From the NCBI GenBank assembly GCA_004297945.1, contig SCRC01000063.1, positions 34,846 to 98,845 on the forward strand: a stretch of 64,000 bases of DNA, in the 5' to 3' direction. Numbering within the stretch: the first letter of the stretch is position 1; every line of letters starts with the position of its first letter. The position numbers were made by a program, and so were the translations under genes. This document shows positions 8,052 through 16,210 of the stretch, in pieces. Source of the DNA: Candidimonas sp. Its GTDB lineage: Bacteria > Pseudomonadota > Gammaproteobacteria > Burkholderiales > Burkholderiaceae_B. The notes under the pieces are model-generated. The model made no database searches, was not told the origin of the DNA, and was given only the letters and a program-made list of their open reading frames with translations.

Positions 8052-9035
8052 TTAATCGACCTGGCTACCCGATTTTTTAATGATGTCGGCCCATCCTGCC
8101 TCGTCTTTTTTCAGAAATTGATTCAGCGCGTCAACGCTCATAGGATTGGCCTGAAGTCCTATGTCTGCCAGCTTTTTTCGAAAGGCTGGTATCTTCAACA
8201 ATCCGTTGATATTTTTGTTGAGCAGTGCAACGATGGCTTTCGGTGTGTTGGCCGGAGCAGCGATGCTTTGCCAAATTTGCAGGTTCATGAAAGGAAAGCT
8301 GTCCGTGATGGGCGGCACGTTTGGCAAAGTGTCCAGCCGCGTTGAACCGCTCACGGCAAGAGCTTTGAGTTTCCCCGCTTTGATTTGAGGAGTGGCAATG
8401 GCGGCGTCAAGGAACATGAAATCTACTCGTCCCGACATTACCGAGGTCATCGCTGTCGGCGATCCTTGAAACGGAATATGCGTGATATTTAGTTTTTCAT
8501 GCGATTTAAGCAGTTCCATCAATAAGTGATGTCCGGTTCCACTTCCCGGTGAAGCAAATGTGTATTTCCCCGGATTCTTCTTGGCTAGCCCAACCAACTC
8601 GACTGCCGTGTTTGCGGGAAAATTCGGTCGCGCGACGAGGATGAGGGTAACGTTGCCCAGCATGGCTACGCCGGTCAGTTGGTTTGATCTGAACTTGGTG
8701 TGTTTATATAACGCGGGCGAGATGCTAAGCGTCGTGGTGGTGGCCACCATGAGCCGATATCCATCCGGCTTATCCTTGGCCACTTGTTGTGCGGCCAGCA
8801 GTGTTCCTGCCCCAGGTTTATTTTCGACGATAAACGATTGTTTCAGTTTCCCAGAGAGCTGGTCGGCAATAAGCCGCCCCAGGTTGTCTGTGAGCCCTCC
8901 AGGTGGGAACGGCACGATTATGGTGACTGGCCTGTTCGGGTAAGCGGCGTCGGCCGAGTAGGCGGGTGCGGCGTTTACCAAAACAGAACAGCCCGCTATG
9001 AATATAAACAGTTTGATTAATTGCTTGACAACCAT
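8052..9035 (-). CDS. Bug/TctC-family periplasmic solute-binding protein
   Basis: 327 residues with a signal peptide (LIKLFIFIAGCSVLVNAAPAYSA). The mature start YPNRPVTIIVPFPPGG is the hallmark of the Bug family (tripartite tricarboxylate transporter receptors), very abundant in Alcaligenaceae. Other typical segments are ADQLSGKL, VENKPGAGTLLAAQQVAK, PDGYRLMVAT and FASPGSGTGHHLLMELLK. GGAGA precedes the ATG at good spacing. It begins 11 bp after the dioxygenase gene and ends 26 bp before the sulfatase gene, so it likely captures their substrate. No TctA/TctB membrane genes are nearby; orphan Bug proteins are normal in this family. Confidence 0.93.
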   Translation of the reverse strand: MVVKQLIKLFIFIAGCSVLVNAAPAYSADAAYPNRPVTIIVPFPPGGLTDNLGRLIADQLSGKLKQSFIVENKPGAGTLLAAQQVAKDKPDGYRLMVATTTTLSISPALYKHTKFRSNQLTGVAMLGNVTLILVARPNFPANTAVELVGLAKKNPGKYTFASPGSGTGHHLLMELLKSHEKLNITHIPFQGSPTAMTSVMSGRVDFMFLDAAIATPQIKAGKLKALAVSGSTRLDTLPNVPPITDSFPFMNLQIWQSIAAPANTPKAIVALLNKNINGLLKIPAFRKKLADIGLQANPMSVDALNQFLKKDEAGWADIIKKSGSQVD

Positions 9036-9046
9036 GATTGTCTCCT

Positions 9047-10018
9047 TTAACGCTCGAATTCACGTATGGGCTTTGGGCGGCTCGTATTTGACGCCTGCTT
9101 GCCGTCGGGCAGGGCGTCTACGGCTTCTTTTTCATAAAGGCCACTTACGCCCACCACGTTGTCTCCCGCGACGGTTACACGCTCCATGGTGCGGCGCTGC
9201 GGGTAATAGTCATGAGGCGCGTAGTGCTGAACAGACCTGTTGTCCCACATGACAACGGTGTTGGGTTCCCATTTGACCCTAAGTTGATACTCAGGAATGG
9301 CGGCGCGACTGTAGAGATGGTTGAGAATGGCTTCACTTTCATCGGCGCGCAAGTCTCGCAATTGCAACGTAAATTGCGGGTTTACATTCAGGATTCTGCG
9401 TTGAGTGACTGGATGGACCCGGACTACCGGATGCCAGCGCTTGGGGTATTCGATTTCCAGCTCTCGCAATTTTTTTTGATGTTTTTCGGAACTGGTGAAC
9501 AACGGCCTCCAAGGTTTGAAGTCATGCAGTGCTTCAAGGCCGTGTATATATTGTTTCATTCGCTCGGACAAGCCTGTATAGGCCGCTGTCATACTCGAAA
9601 AAAGGGTGTCGCCACCATATTCGGGCACCACTCGAGCGCGCAGGATTGTTCCCAGCGGAGGGTTCTTGCGGAAGGTTTCATCTGAGTGCCATTGGTCTGT
9701 AAGCGCTGGTGGATTGTCGGCGCTGTAATCAAGGACTATGACTTCACGTTTGTCATCCAGATTAGGTGAAAAAGGATGAGTGGACAATTTTCCGAAAAGG
9801 CGGGCAAATGCCATTTGTTGATCTAGCGTAATGTTCTGATTGCGCATCACAATAACTTGGTGCTCAACGAGAGCGCGGTGGACAATATGAAAGTCCGCTT
9901 CGCTTAGCGGCTGGCTCAGATCGATATTGTGCAGTAGTGCGCCGATATTGCCATTGATGCGTTGGACAGTGATATCGGAATCGACAGAGGCCTGTTGCAT
10001 CGTGATATTTCGTGACAT
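9047..10018 (-). CDS. TfdA/TauD-family Fe(II)/2-oxoglutarate dioxygenase
   Basis: 323 residues. The iron facial triad is visible as His111-x-Asp113 (DQWHSDETF) and His265 (RSVQHYA), with the 2-oxoglutarate Arg in MERVTV (about 280). The family includes taurine dioxygenase, alkylsulfatase AtsK and the 2,4-D dioxygenase TfdA: they oxidise a carbon next to O, S or N so that sulfite, sulfate, phenol or an amine is released. It is first in the operon with the Bug protein and the sulfatase, which makes an organosulfur or ether substrate reasonable. The gene lies divergent to hpaE, sharing a 240-bp promoter region. The exact substrate is unknown. Confidence 0.9.
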   Translation of the reverse strand: MSRNITMQQASVDSDITVQRINGNIGALLHNIDLSQPLSEADFHIVHRALVEHQVIVMRNQNITLDQQMAFARLFGKLSTHPFSPNLDDKREVIVLDYSADNPPALTDQWHSDETFRKNPPLGTILRARVVPEYGGDTLFSSMTAAYTGLSERMKQYIHGLEALHDFKPWRPLFTSSEKHQKKLRELEIEYPKRWHPVVRVHPVTQRRILNVNPQFTLQLRDLRADESEAILNHLYSRAAIPEYQLRVKWEPNTVVMWDNRSVQHYAPHDYYPQRRTMERVTVAGDNVVGVSGLYEKEAVDALPDGKQASNTSRPKPIREFER

Positions 10019-10159
10019 GGTAGGTGTCTCCCTTGCTACGGTCTTGGCCTTGAATTTTTTACTATAAATTCATTGTTGTGTTAAGTATTATTCAATTATT
10101 TGATAATGTCAATGAATTGATTTCCCGAGGCCGTAGCATGCGGATATGGCGGAGGTGCA

Positions 10160-10188
10160 TTGACAGACACTTGAAAAAAACAGATCAT
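10160..10188 (+). promoter_or_regulatory. Promoter of hpaED
   Basis: A perfect TTGACA (10160-10165), then a 17-bp spacer and GATCAT (10183-10188) as -10. The -10 box overlaps the 20-bp operator palindrome at 10184-10203. The hpaE start is 72 bp after the -10 box. Confidence 0.65.
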
Positions 10189-10203
10189 TAACTAGTTAAT
10201 GAT
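10184..10203. promoter_or_regulatory. Palindromic MarR/HpaR-type operator (hpaE side)
   Basis: ATCATTAACTAGTTAATGAT is a perfect 20-bp palindrome with the same ATTAAC-NN-GTTAAT core as the site at the hpaF promoter. Its position over the -10 region indicates repression. It is the likely HpaR operator controlling ring-cleavage genes hpaE and hpaD. Confidence 0.8.
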
Positions 10204-10259
10204 ATCCGGCCTTGGCCGCCGGTGATTTCAACCGACTGCGGGGCAACAAGGAGAATAGT

Positions 10260-11726
10260 GTGAGCATCAAACATTGGATCAATGGCAAAGAGGTCGACAG
10301 CAAAGGCCGGTTCACCACTTACAACCCGGCTACCGGAGATGCCATAGCCGAAGTCGCGGCCGGCGGCGAGACGGAAATCGAAGCCGCAGTGGCGGCCGCC
10401 AAGGCGGCCTTCCCCAAGTGGGCCAACACGCCGGCGGGCGAACGTGCACGCCTGATGCGGCGCCTGGGTGAACTGATCGACCGCAATGTGCCGGAACTGG
10501 CCGAGCTTGAAACCCGTGATACGGGCCTGCCGATTTCCCAGACCCGCAAGCAACTGATTCCGCGCGCTTCGCAAAACTTCAATTTTTTTGCTGAGGTATG
10601 CACGCGCATGAACGGCCACTCCTATCCGGTTGATGACCAGATGCTCAACTACACGCTGTACCAGCCGGTGGGCGTGTGCGCCCTAATTTCGCCCTGGAAT
10701 GTGCCGTTCATGACAGCCACTTGGAAAACCGCGCCATGTCTGGCGTTGGGCAACACGGCCGTGCTGAAGATGTCTGAGCTGTCGCCGCTTACGGCCGATC
10801 AGTTGGGGCGGTTGGCCCTGGAAGCCGGGATCCCGCCAGGCGTATTGAACGTGGTGCAGGGTTATGGCGCGACCGCTGGCGATGCACTGGTGCGCCACCC
10901 GGATGTGCGTGCCATTTCCTTTACCGGTGGTACGGCCACCGGCAAGAAAATCATTGTCCATGCCGGCGGGGTCAAAAAATTTTCTATGGAGCTGGGCGGC
11001 AAATCGCCCGTTTTAGTATTCGACGATGCCGATGTTGAACGGGCGCTGGATGCCGCCCTGTTCACCATTTTTTCGCTCAATGGCGAACGTTGCACCGCAG
11101 GTTCGCGCATCTTTATCCAGGAAACGGTATACGACGATTTCGTGCGCAAATTTGCCGAGCGCGCCAATCGTCTGGTGGTGGGCGATCCCTTAGATGAAAA
11201 AACCAATTTGGGCTCCATGATTACGCGCCAGCACTGGGAGAAAGTCACCGGGTATATTCGACTAGCCGAACAGGAGGGCGCGCGCATATTGGCAGGTGGC
11301 GCCGACAAGCCGGCGGGCCTGCCTGCCTATCTACAGAAAGGTAATTTTCTGCGCCCGACGGTGCTGGCAGATGTCGACAATCGCATGCGCTGCGCACAGG
11401 AAGAAATCTTCGGGCCGGTAGCTTGCCTGCTGCCTTTCAAAAACGAAGAAGACGGCCTGACTCTGGCCAACGACATCAAGTATGGTCTGGCTTCATATAT
11501 CTGGACTAACGATATCGGTCGTGCTCATCGTCTGGCACGCGGCATTGAAGCCGGAATGGTGTTTATCAATAGCCAGAACGTGCGCGATTTGCGCCAGCCT
11601 TTTGGCGGCACCAAGGACTCAGGCACCGGCCGCGAGGGGGGTGAATACAGCTTTGAGGTGTTTGCTGACGTCAAGAATGTATGCGTGTCCATGGGCAGCC
11701 ATCATATTCCTAGGTGGGGTGTGTAG
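10260..11726 (+). CDS. hpaE: 5-carboxymethyl-2-hydroxymuconate semialdehyde (CHMS) dehydrogenase
   Basis: 488 residues from the GTG at 10260, which has AAGGAG at 6-bp spacing; an earlier TTG in frame has no such site. It is an aldehyde dehydrogenase that oxidises the ring-cleavage semialdehyde with NAD. Motifs: catalytic Glu in MELGGKSPVL, catalytic Cys in NGERCTAGSR, NAD-binding FTGGTATGKK, and EEIFGPVACLLPF. The start SIKHWINGKEVDSKGRF is typical of HpaE. It is followed by hpaD after 63 bp, so the pair forms the plus-strand arm of the pathway. Confidence 0.95.
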   Translation: MSIKHWINGKEVDSKGRFTTYNPATGDAIAEVAAGGETEIEAAVAAAKAAFPKWANTPAGERARLMRRLGELIDRNVPELAELETRDTGLPISQTRKQLIPRASQNFNFFAEVCTRMNGHSYPVDDQMLNYTLYQPVGVCALISPWNVPFMTATWKTAPCLALGNTAVLKMSELSPLTADQLGRLALEAGIPPGVLNVVQGYGATAGDALVRHPDVRAISFTGGTATGKKIIVHAGGVKKFSMELGGKSPVLVFDDADVERALDAALFTIFSLNGERCTAGSRIFIQETVYDDFVRKFAERANRLVVGDPLDEKTNLGSMITRQHWEKVTGYIRLAEQEGARILAGGADKPAGLPAYLQKGNFLRPTVLADVDNRMRCAQEEIFGPVACLLPFKNEEDGLTLANDIKYGLASYIWTNDIGRAHRLARGIEAGMVFINSQNVRDLRQPFGGTKDSGTGREGGEYSFEVFADVKNVCVSMGSHHIPRWGV

Positions 11727-11789
11727 GTTTCACCGCATCTGGTGCATTGGATCTGCAGACACGGCCGGCGATCGGCATGGGAGACTGAA

Positions 11790-12638
11790 ATGGGAAAATT
11801 ATCGTTGGCGGCCAAGGTCACGCACGTGCCGTCCATGTATCTGTCCGAACTACCCGGTAAGCATCATGGTTGTCGCGACGCCGCCATACAGGGGCATCGT
11901 ATTATCGGTCAGCGCTGCCGGGAGCTGGGCGTGGATACACTGCTGGTTTTCGATGTGCACTGGCTAGTCAATGCGGGCTATCACGTTAATTGCAATCATC
12001 GTTTTGCCGGAATTTACACTAGCAATGAATTGCCACATTTCATTAAGAATATGGAGTATCAGTATTCTGGCAATCCCGAGCTGGGCCGACTGATTGCCGA
12101 GGTGGCAAACGCTCACGGGGTAGGCACGCGTGCCCACGAAATCGATAGCCTTGAGCTGGAGTACGGCACGTTGGTGCCCATGCGCTACATGAACTCAGAT
12201 CAGCATTTCAGCGTGGTTTCAGTGGCTGCCTGGTGTGCCTGGCACGATCTGCAGGAAAGCCGCCGCTTTGGCGCCGCCGTGCTTGAAGCCATAAATCGCA
12301 GCGACAGCAATGTGGCCGTACTGGCGAGCGGTTCGCTATCGCATCGTTTCAATGACAACGGTCGTCCCGAAGAGTCCATGCACCAGATCAGCCGTGAATT
12401 TTTTCGCCAGGTCGATTTGCGCGTGGTCGACTTGTGGCGCCAGGGCGATTGGAAAACCTTTTGCAGGATGTTGCCTGAATACGCCGATTTGTGCGTAGGC
12501 GAAGGCGGCATGCACGACACGGCCATGCTGCTGGGCTTGCTGGGTTGGGACAGCTACGCTAGGCCAGTCGAAATCGTGACCGATTACTTTGCCAGTTCGG
12601 GCACAGGCCAGATCAACGCCATATTTCCGCTCCCCTAG
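11790..12638 (+). CDS. hpaD: Homoprotocatechuate (3,4-dihydroxyphenylacetate) 2,3-dioxygenase
   Basis: 282 residues from the ATG at 11790, giving MGKLSLAAKVTHVPSMYLSE, the usual HpaD/HpcB start. It is a class III (LigB-type) extradiol dioxygenase that opens the aromatic ring beside the hydroxyls with Fe(II) or Mn(II). The likely metal/acid residues lie in PGKHHGC, LVFDVHW and, further on, LASGSLSHRF and GEGGMHDTAM. It belongs with hpaE under the same promoter and is convergent with hpaR, 33 bp apart. The aromatic hydroxylase HpaBC and a 4-hydroxyphenylacetate transporter are not in this window. Confidence 0.95.
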   Translation: MGKLSLAAKVTHVPSMYLSELPGKHHGCRDAAIQGHRIIGQRCRELGVDTLLVFDVHWLVNAGYHVNCNHRFAGIYTSNELPHFIKNMEYQYSGNPELGRLIAEVANAHGVGTRAHEIDSLELEYGTLVPMRYMNSDQHFSVVSVAAWCAWHDLQESRRFGAAVLEAINRSDSNVAVLASGSLSHRFNDNGRPEESMHQISREFFRQVDLRVVDLWRQGDWKTFCRMLPEYADLCVGEGGMHDTAMLLGLLGWDSYARPVEIVTDYFASSGTGQINAIFPLP

Positions 12639-12671
12639 CCTCCGGACGCTGGCCGATGATGAGACGCGCCG

Positions 12672-13118
12672 TTAGTGCCGTGGATCTTCTTGGTTGACCA
12701 GCCGCATCGCGGCGTCGATGTCGCGGTACAGGCGTTCAAGCAAGCCTCTGCCTATCTTGTCTTCGAGTCTCTGATATTTTTCGTCGATTTTGGGCCGCAT
12801 GCGTTTGATGAGTGTTCGACTTTTTGCGGTAAGGGAAACCTCTTGGCGCCGTTGATCTGCTTCTGAGCGGGTGCGCCGGATTAGGCCGGATTGCTCCATG
12901 CCTGCCAGCATGCGCGTCAGGCTGGGGCTGAGAATCTGGCAATTGCGGGCAATCTGATTGGGTTCCTGAGAGTCTTGCTCACTTAGCGTACGCAATACGC
13001 GCCACTGCTGTTCAGTGACACCCGCTTCGTTGAGTATGGGCCGAAAGTGCGCCATCAGGGTCTCGCGAGCATTAAGCAGCAGGTGCGGCAGGTTCCGATG
13101 GTGAAACGATGTATTCAT
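12672..13118 (-). CDS. hpaR: HpaR, MarR-family repressor of homoprotocatechuate degradation
   Basis: 148 residues, typical of HpaR. The opening SFHHRNLPHLLLNARETLMAH, the HTH EPNQIARNCQILSPSLTRML and the wing SEADQRRQEVSLTAKS match the family, which represses hpa operons until 4-hydroxyphenylacetate or homoprotocatechuate binds. It lies convergent to hpaD. Just upstream of its start, 13119-13134 contains TGTTGCCATGTTAACA, which keeps one good half-site (GTTAAC) of the operator seen at hpaF and hpaE; weak self-regulation is possible. Confidence 0.92.
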   Translation of the reverse strand: MNTSFHHRNLPHLLLNARETLMAHFRPILNEAGVTEQQWRVLRTLSEQDSQEPNQIARNCQILSPSLTRMLAGMEQSGLIRRTRSEADQRRQEVSLTAKSRTLIKRMRPKIDEKYQRLEDKIGRGLLERLYRDIDAAMRLVNQEDPRH

Positions 13119-13778
13119 GTTGCCATGTTAACAAGAACAACGGCTCTATGGAGTGGAATTATGTGGCCCCTTCCGGACTGCGGGCTACATAAGATGGTTC
13201 GGAGATCGCCCCGTTCGAAATTGATACTGCGAGCCGTCGCCCGCACTAGCGGGACCAGCGTGCGACGGATTTTGTCCAGCCCCCATCGGGGCGACGGTAC
13301 GGGAACATTGACTGCGCCACAGGGTATGCAAACCGGGCAGCGTGGTGACGGTATGTTGGGTCATGGCGGTTCGAGTGGCTCGCGTCAAATGTTCGAGTGC
13401 CATCGCTGGGCGGAACCGCGATAGAATGGCGCGACCGGCAGCGGTGCAAAAAAAGCAGGCAGGTGCGAGCCTACGCACAGGCCGACCCGTGATTGGGCCC
13501 GCGATCGGTCGCCGCGGTCGTAGACCGCATTTGGCTGTTTCCGGCCTCTAGGATTCTGACATTCCGCACGCATGATACGTCGGACAAGCCGCATAAACTT
13601 CAACGTCTAATTGCGTTGATGTTGGTATTTGCGGGCGCGGCGATAGCGAAAGATACTATCTCAAAGAAAATGAAACAGTTAGCGGCTTGTATGCCGGATG
13701 CAAAAATCCCGTTCTTCCAGCCGGAAGAAGTTGGGCTATTATCGTAATAAAATAAGTTCTATTTCAAAATAGGTTACT
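13119..13778. other. Intergenic region between hpaR and the IclR gene
   Basis: About 660 bp. Open frames exist on both strands (for example 13493-13747 plus and 13185-13478 minus), but none has a recognisable protein sequence or ribosome site. It contains a short GCCCC/GGGGC hairpin (13279-13292) and the left copy of a 29-bp repeat (13519-13547). It must hold the promoters of hpaR and of the IclR gene. It may be decayed former coding DNA. Confidence 0.5.
13519..13547 (+). repeat. 29-bp direct repeat, left copy
   Basis: Starts CGTAGACCGCATTTGGCTGT and is identical over 29 bp to 21443-21471, in the same orientation. The two copies bracket the IclR / CoA-ligase / ABC transporter / crotonase cassette. 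It may be either a boundary scar or a copy of a short dispersed intergenic repeat. Confidence 0.7.
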
Positions 13779-14663
13779 GTGACCCAACCGATGCCTACAA
13801 ACAAATCCAGCCCAGTAAAAACCCGCAAAAAGCTTGCCCCTGTCCCCGAATACGACATTATACCGTCTACTTCGGCCAGGAAGAGAGGCAAATTGGAAGA
13901 TGCGTCGCAATCGACTCTGTTCGTGAACTCTGTGGAAAAGGCAATGCGGGTTCTAGCCATCTTCGACGGCAAGCAGCCCCGGCTTTCGTTATCGCAGATC
14001 GCGGTAGTCACTGGTCTGGATCTAAGCGCGGTCCAGCGATTCACCTTCACTCTGTCGGCACTGGGATATCTGGTGAAGGATCCATTCACGAAAACATATA
14101 GCCTGTCGCCAAAGATGCTCGACTTCAGCTACTTCTACTTGGCGTCGAACGAATTGGTTAACAGAGCAGCACCATATTTGCGTCAGTTGAGCCAGGAAAC
14201 CGAAGAAACCACGAACATTACGGTGCTTGAAGGCACGGATATTGTGTTTACGTTGCGGATGATAAGTCGTCATGTCTTGGCCCCGCAGGTCATCACCGGC
14301 AGCAGGTTGCCAGCATATTGCACTGCTCCCGGCCTCGCTATTATGGCTAACCTCCCGCCCGCAGAAGTCCAAAAAATACTGGAACATTCCAACCTGATCG
14401 AGCACACGCCGAACACCATTGCCGATCCCGATAAAATCCAACGTCGACTGGGTTCTATTCGACGGCAAGGATATTCACACACCGAAGGCGAATATTATCT
14501 TGGGGATATATCGACTGCAGCGGCCATCCTGGATGCGCATGGCTATCCCATCGGCGCTGTGAATGTGGCGGTATCACGGGCCAGGTGGCGCGGCGCCAAG
14601 GACGAGAAGAAGATGGCTGATCTCGTCATCATGGCTGCTAGCGCGATTTCAGGCCAGTTTTAG
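13779..14663 (+). CDS. IclR-family transcriptional regulator
   Basis: 294 residues from GTG at 13779; the ATG at 13791 is also possible. A basic, low-complexity N-terminal extension (about 45 residues) precedes the winged-helix domain (VEKAMRVLAIFDGKQPRLSL, then SQIAVVTGLDLSAVQRFTFT). The IclR effector domain follows, from about residue 115 (NELVNRAAPYLRQLSQETEE) to the end. IclR proteins usually control an adjacent aromatic or acyl catabolic operon. Here the convergent minus-strand ligase gene overlaps its 3' end by 15 bp, and the whole transporter/crotonase operon is the likely target. Confidence 0.88.
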   Translation: MTQPMPTNKSSPVKTRKKLAPVPEYDIIPSTSARKRGKLEDASQSTLFVNSVEKAMRVLAIFDGKQPRLSLSQIAVVTGLDLSAVQRFTFTLSALGYLVKDPFTKTYSLSPKMLDFSYFYLASNELVNRAAPYLRQLSQETEETTNITVLEGTDIVFTLRMISRHVLAPQVITGSRLPAYCTAPGLAIMANLPPAEVQKILEHSNLIEHTPNTIADPDKIQRRLGSIRRQGYSHTEGEYYLGDISTAAAILDAHGYPIGAVNVAVSRARWRGAKDEKKMADLVIMAASAISGQF

Positions 14664-16205
14664 CGCCGACATTCTGTCCCAAGCGCCGGAAATATCTTGG
14701 GACAACATGTGCTTGCGAATTCGCTCACTGGGAGTCAGTTCGAACCGATCTATACCTTGATAATAACGCGGCACCTGGAACGAGGCGAGCCTGTTGCGAG
14801 CCCAGGTAGCCAGGTCGGGAAAAGAGACGCTTGAGTTTTCCTTCCACTGAATGTAAAGCAGTATTTCCTGTTCGCCAATCTCGGATTTCACACCGATTGC
14901 AGCCGCTGAAGCGATATCGGGGTGCTCAAGAAATACCCTCTCAATTTCCCACGCGGATACGTTTTCGCCTCTCACGCGCATGCTCTCCGTTTTCCTACCG
15001 ACGAAGTACAGGTTACCGGCTGAATCGGCACGCGCCATATCACCGGTATATAGTTTGCCGTTTCTCAGTACCTGACTCGTCGTATGCGCGTCGTCCAGGT
15101 AGCCTGGGAAGAAATTCCCCTCTATTTCTGAAGAGATAACCACCTGTCCCAATTTCCCGACGGCAACAGGCGCGTCGCTTTCGTCGAGCAATTCGACAGC
15201 CAGCCACGGCAATGGTTTGCCTATAGATCCAGGGACGTTGGCCGTGTTCATCGTTGCAAAACTCGCACCCTCGGTCATTCCATAGCATTCACGGAATTCG
15301 ATCAGGAACCGATCACGTATCGGCCTCCAGGCCGATACGCTCATCCCAGCCCCCCAGGCAAGTCGAAGGGTTTGACGGTCTGATCGTGCGGGAACTGGGA
15401 GATGCATGAGAATATCCAGAATGCCTCCAAGGTAATGCAATTGCGTACACTTTCCGTCTTGGATTTGTGTCCAGAACCGGCTTGCTGAAAACGACGGCAC
15501 AATAACCAGGCATGCCGGCTCTAAAATTGGAACCATCAGCATCTGAGCGCCGCCGATGTGACAAAGAGGTTCCCAGAGGAATGGGCGATCGCCGGCGCGT
15601 ATATTGGCAACAATGCGAGCAGACTCGCTCGCTATTCGCATCATCCGGTGGGTAAACACTACGCCCTTGGGCGCCCCCGTGGTTCCCGAAGTGTAAATAA
15701 TGCACAAAGGACATTCCGGCCCCACGTCGTTCACCAACAGGTCTGCCCCCGACTCATGGTCTTCAAGCAGGTTTTCGGAATCCAAAATTGTCATTCCGGG
15801 GTACTTTCCACTGATCGATTCGAGTACCTCGGAGTACCTGTGATCCACTAATACTATCTTCGGTCGACAATGGTCAAGCTGATAATCGATGCTGGCCGAT
15901 TTGAGCTTAGTGTTCAAGGGAATCCACACGGCTCCAAGCAACACGAGCGAATAAATGCAGGCGACGTGAAAAGGGCTGTTGTCCAGCATCAACGCCACTC
16001 GATCTCCTGTAGTGATGCCCATATCGCGAAACAAACATTGCAGCGCTGTCACGCTACGTCTGATTCTCGCGACGTCCCATTCCTCTTCTTCGAATGCCAG
16101 CAATGGCCGAGTAGAATCGCCGTTCAACCCCTCGTATAACAACTTTACAATATCCAGATTGTCGTTCTCTGATCGAGCTGGAAAATATTTTAGATAAGGG
16201 TGCAT
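14649..16205 (-). CDS. AMP-forming acyl/aryl-CoA ligase
   Basis: 518 residues of the ANL superfamily. The P-loop-like motif IIYTSGTTGAPKGVVFTH, the YGMTEG motif (ECYGMTEGASF) and the hinge region YTGDMARADSAGNLYFVGR are present, then RGENVSAWEIE. It should adenylate a carboxylic acid and load it on CoA. Its closest general resemblance is to crotonobetaine/carnitine-CoA or short aryl/alkyl acid ligases. The C-terminal motif, normally (T/S)-x-K-(I/V), reads PSERIRK, so the catalytic A10 lysine appears to be Arg495. It is the last gene of the operon; the fused permease ends 5 bp upstream. Substrate unknown. Confidence 0.87.
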   Translation of the reverse strand: MHPYLKYFPARSENDNLDIVKLLYEGLNGDSTRPLLAFEEEEWDVARIRRSVTALQCLFRDMGITTGDRVALMLDNSPFHVACIYSLVLLGAVWIPLNTKLKSASIDYQLDHCRPKIVLVDHRYSEVLESISGKYPGMTILDSENLLEDHESGADLLVNDVGPECPLCIIYTSGTTGAPKGVVFTHRMMRIASESARIVANIRAGDRPFLWEPLCHIGGAQMLMVPILEPACLVIVPSFSASRFWTQIQDGKCTQLHYLGGILDILMHLPVPARSDRQTLRLAWGAGMSVSAWRPIRDRFLIEFRECYGMTEGASFATMNTANVPGSIGKPLPWLAVELLDESDAPVAVGKLGQVVISSEIEGNFFPGYLDDAHTTSQVLRNGKLYTGDMARADSAGNLYFVGRKTESMRVRGENVSAWEIERVFLEHPDIASAAAIGVKSEIGEQEILLYIQWKENSSVSFPDLATWARNRLASFQVPRYYQGIDRFELTPSERIRKHMLSQDISGAWDRMSALKLA

Positions 16206-16210
16206 GAGTT

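Noticed and set aside
13493..13747. 84-codon open frame before the IclR gene
   Set aside because: It includes the 29-bp repeat and no recognisable domain; not supported as a gene.
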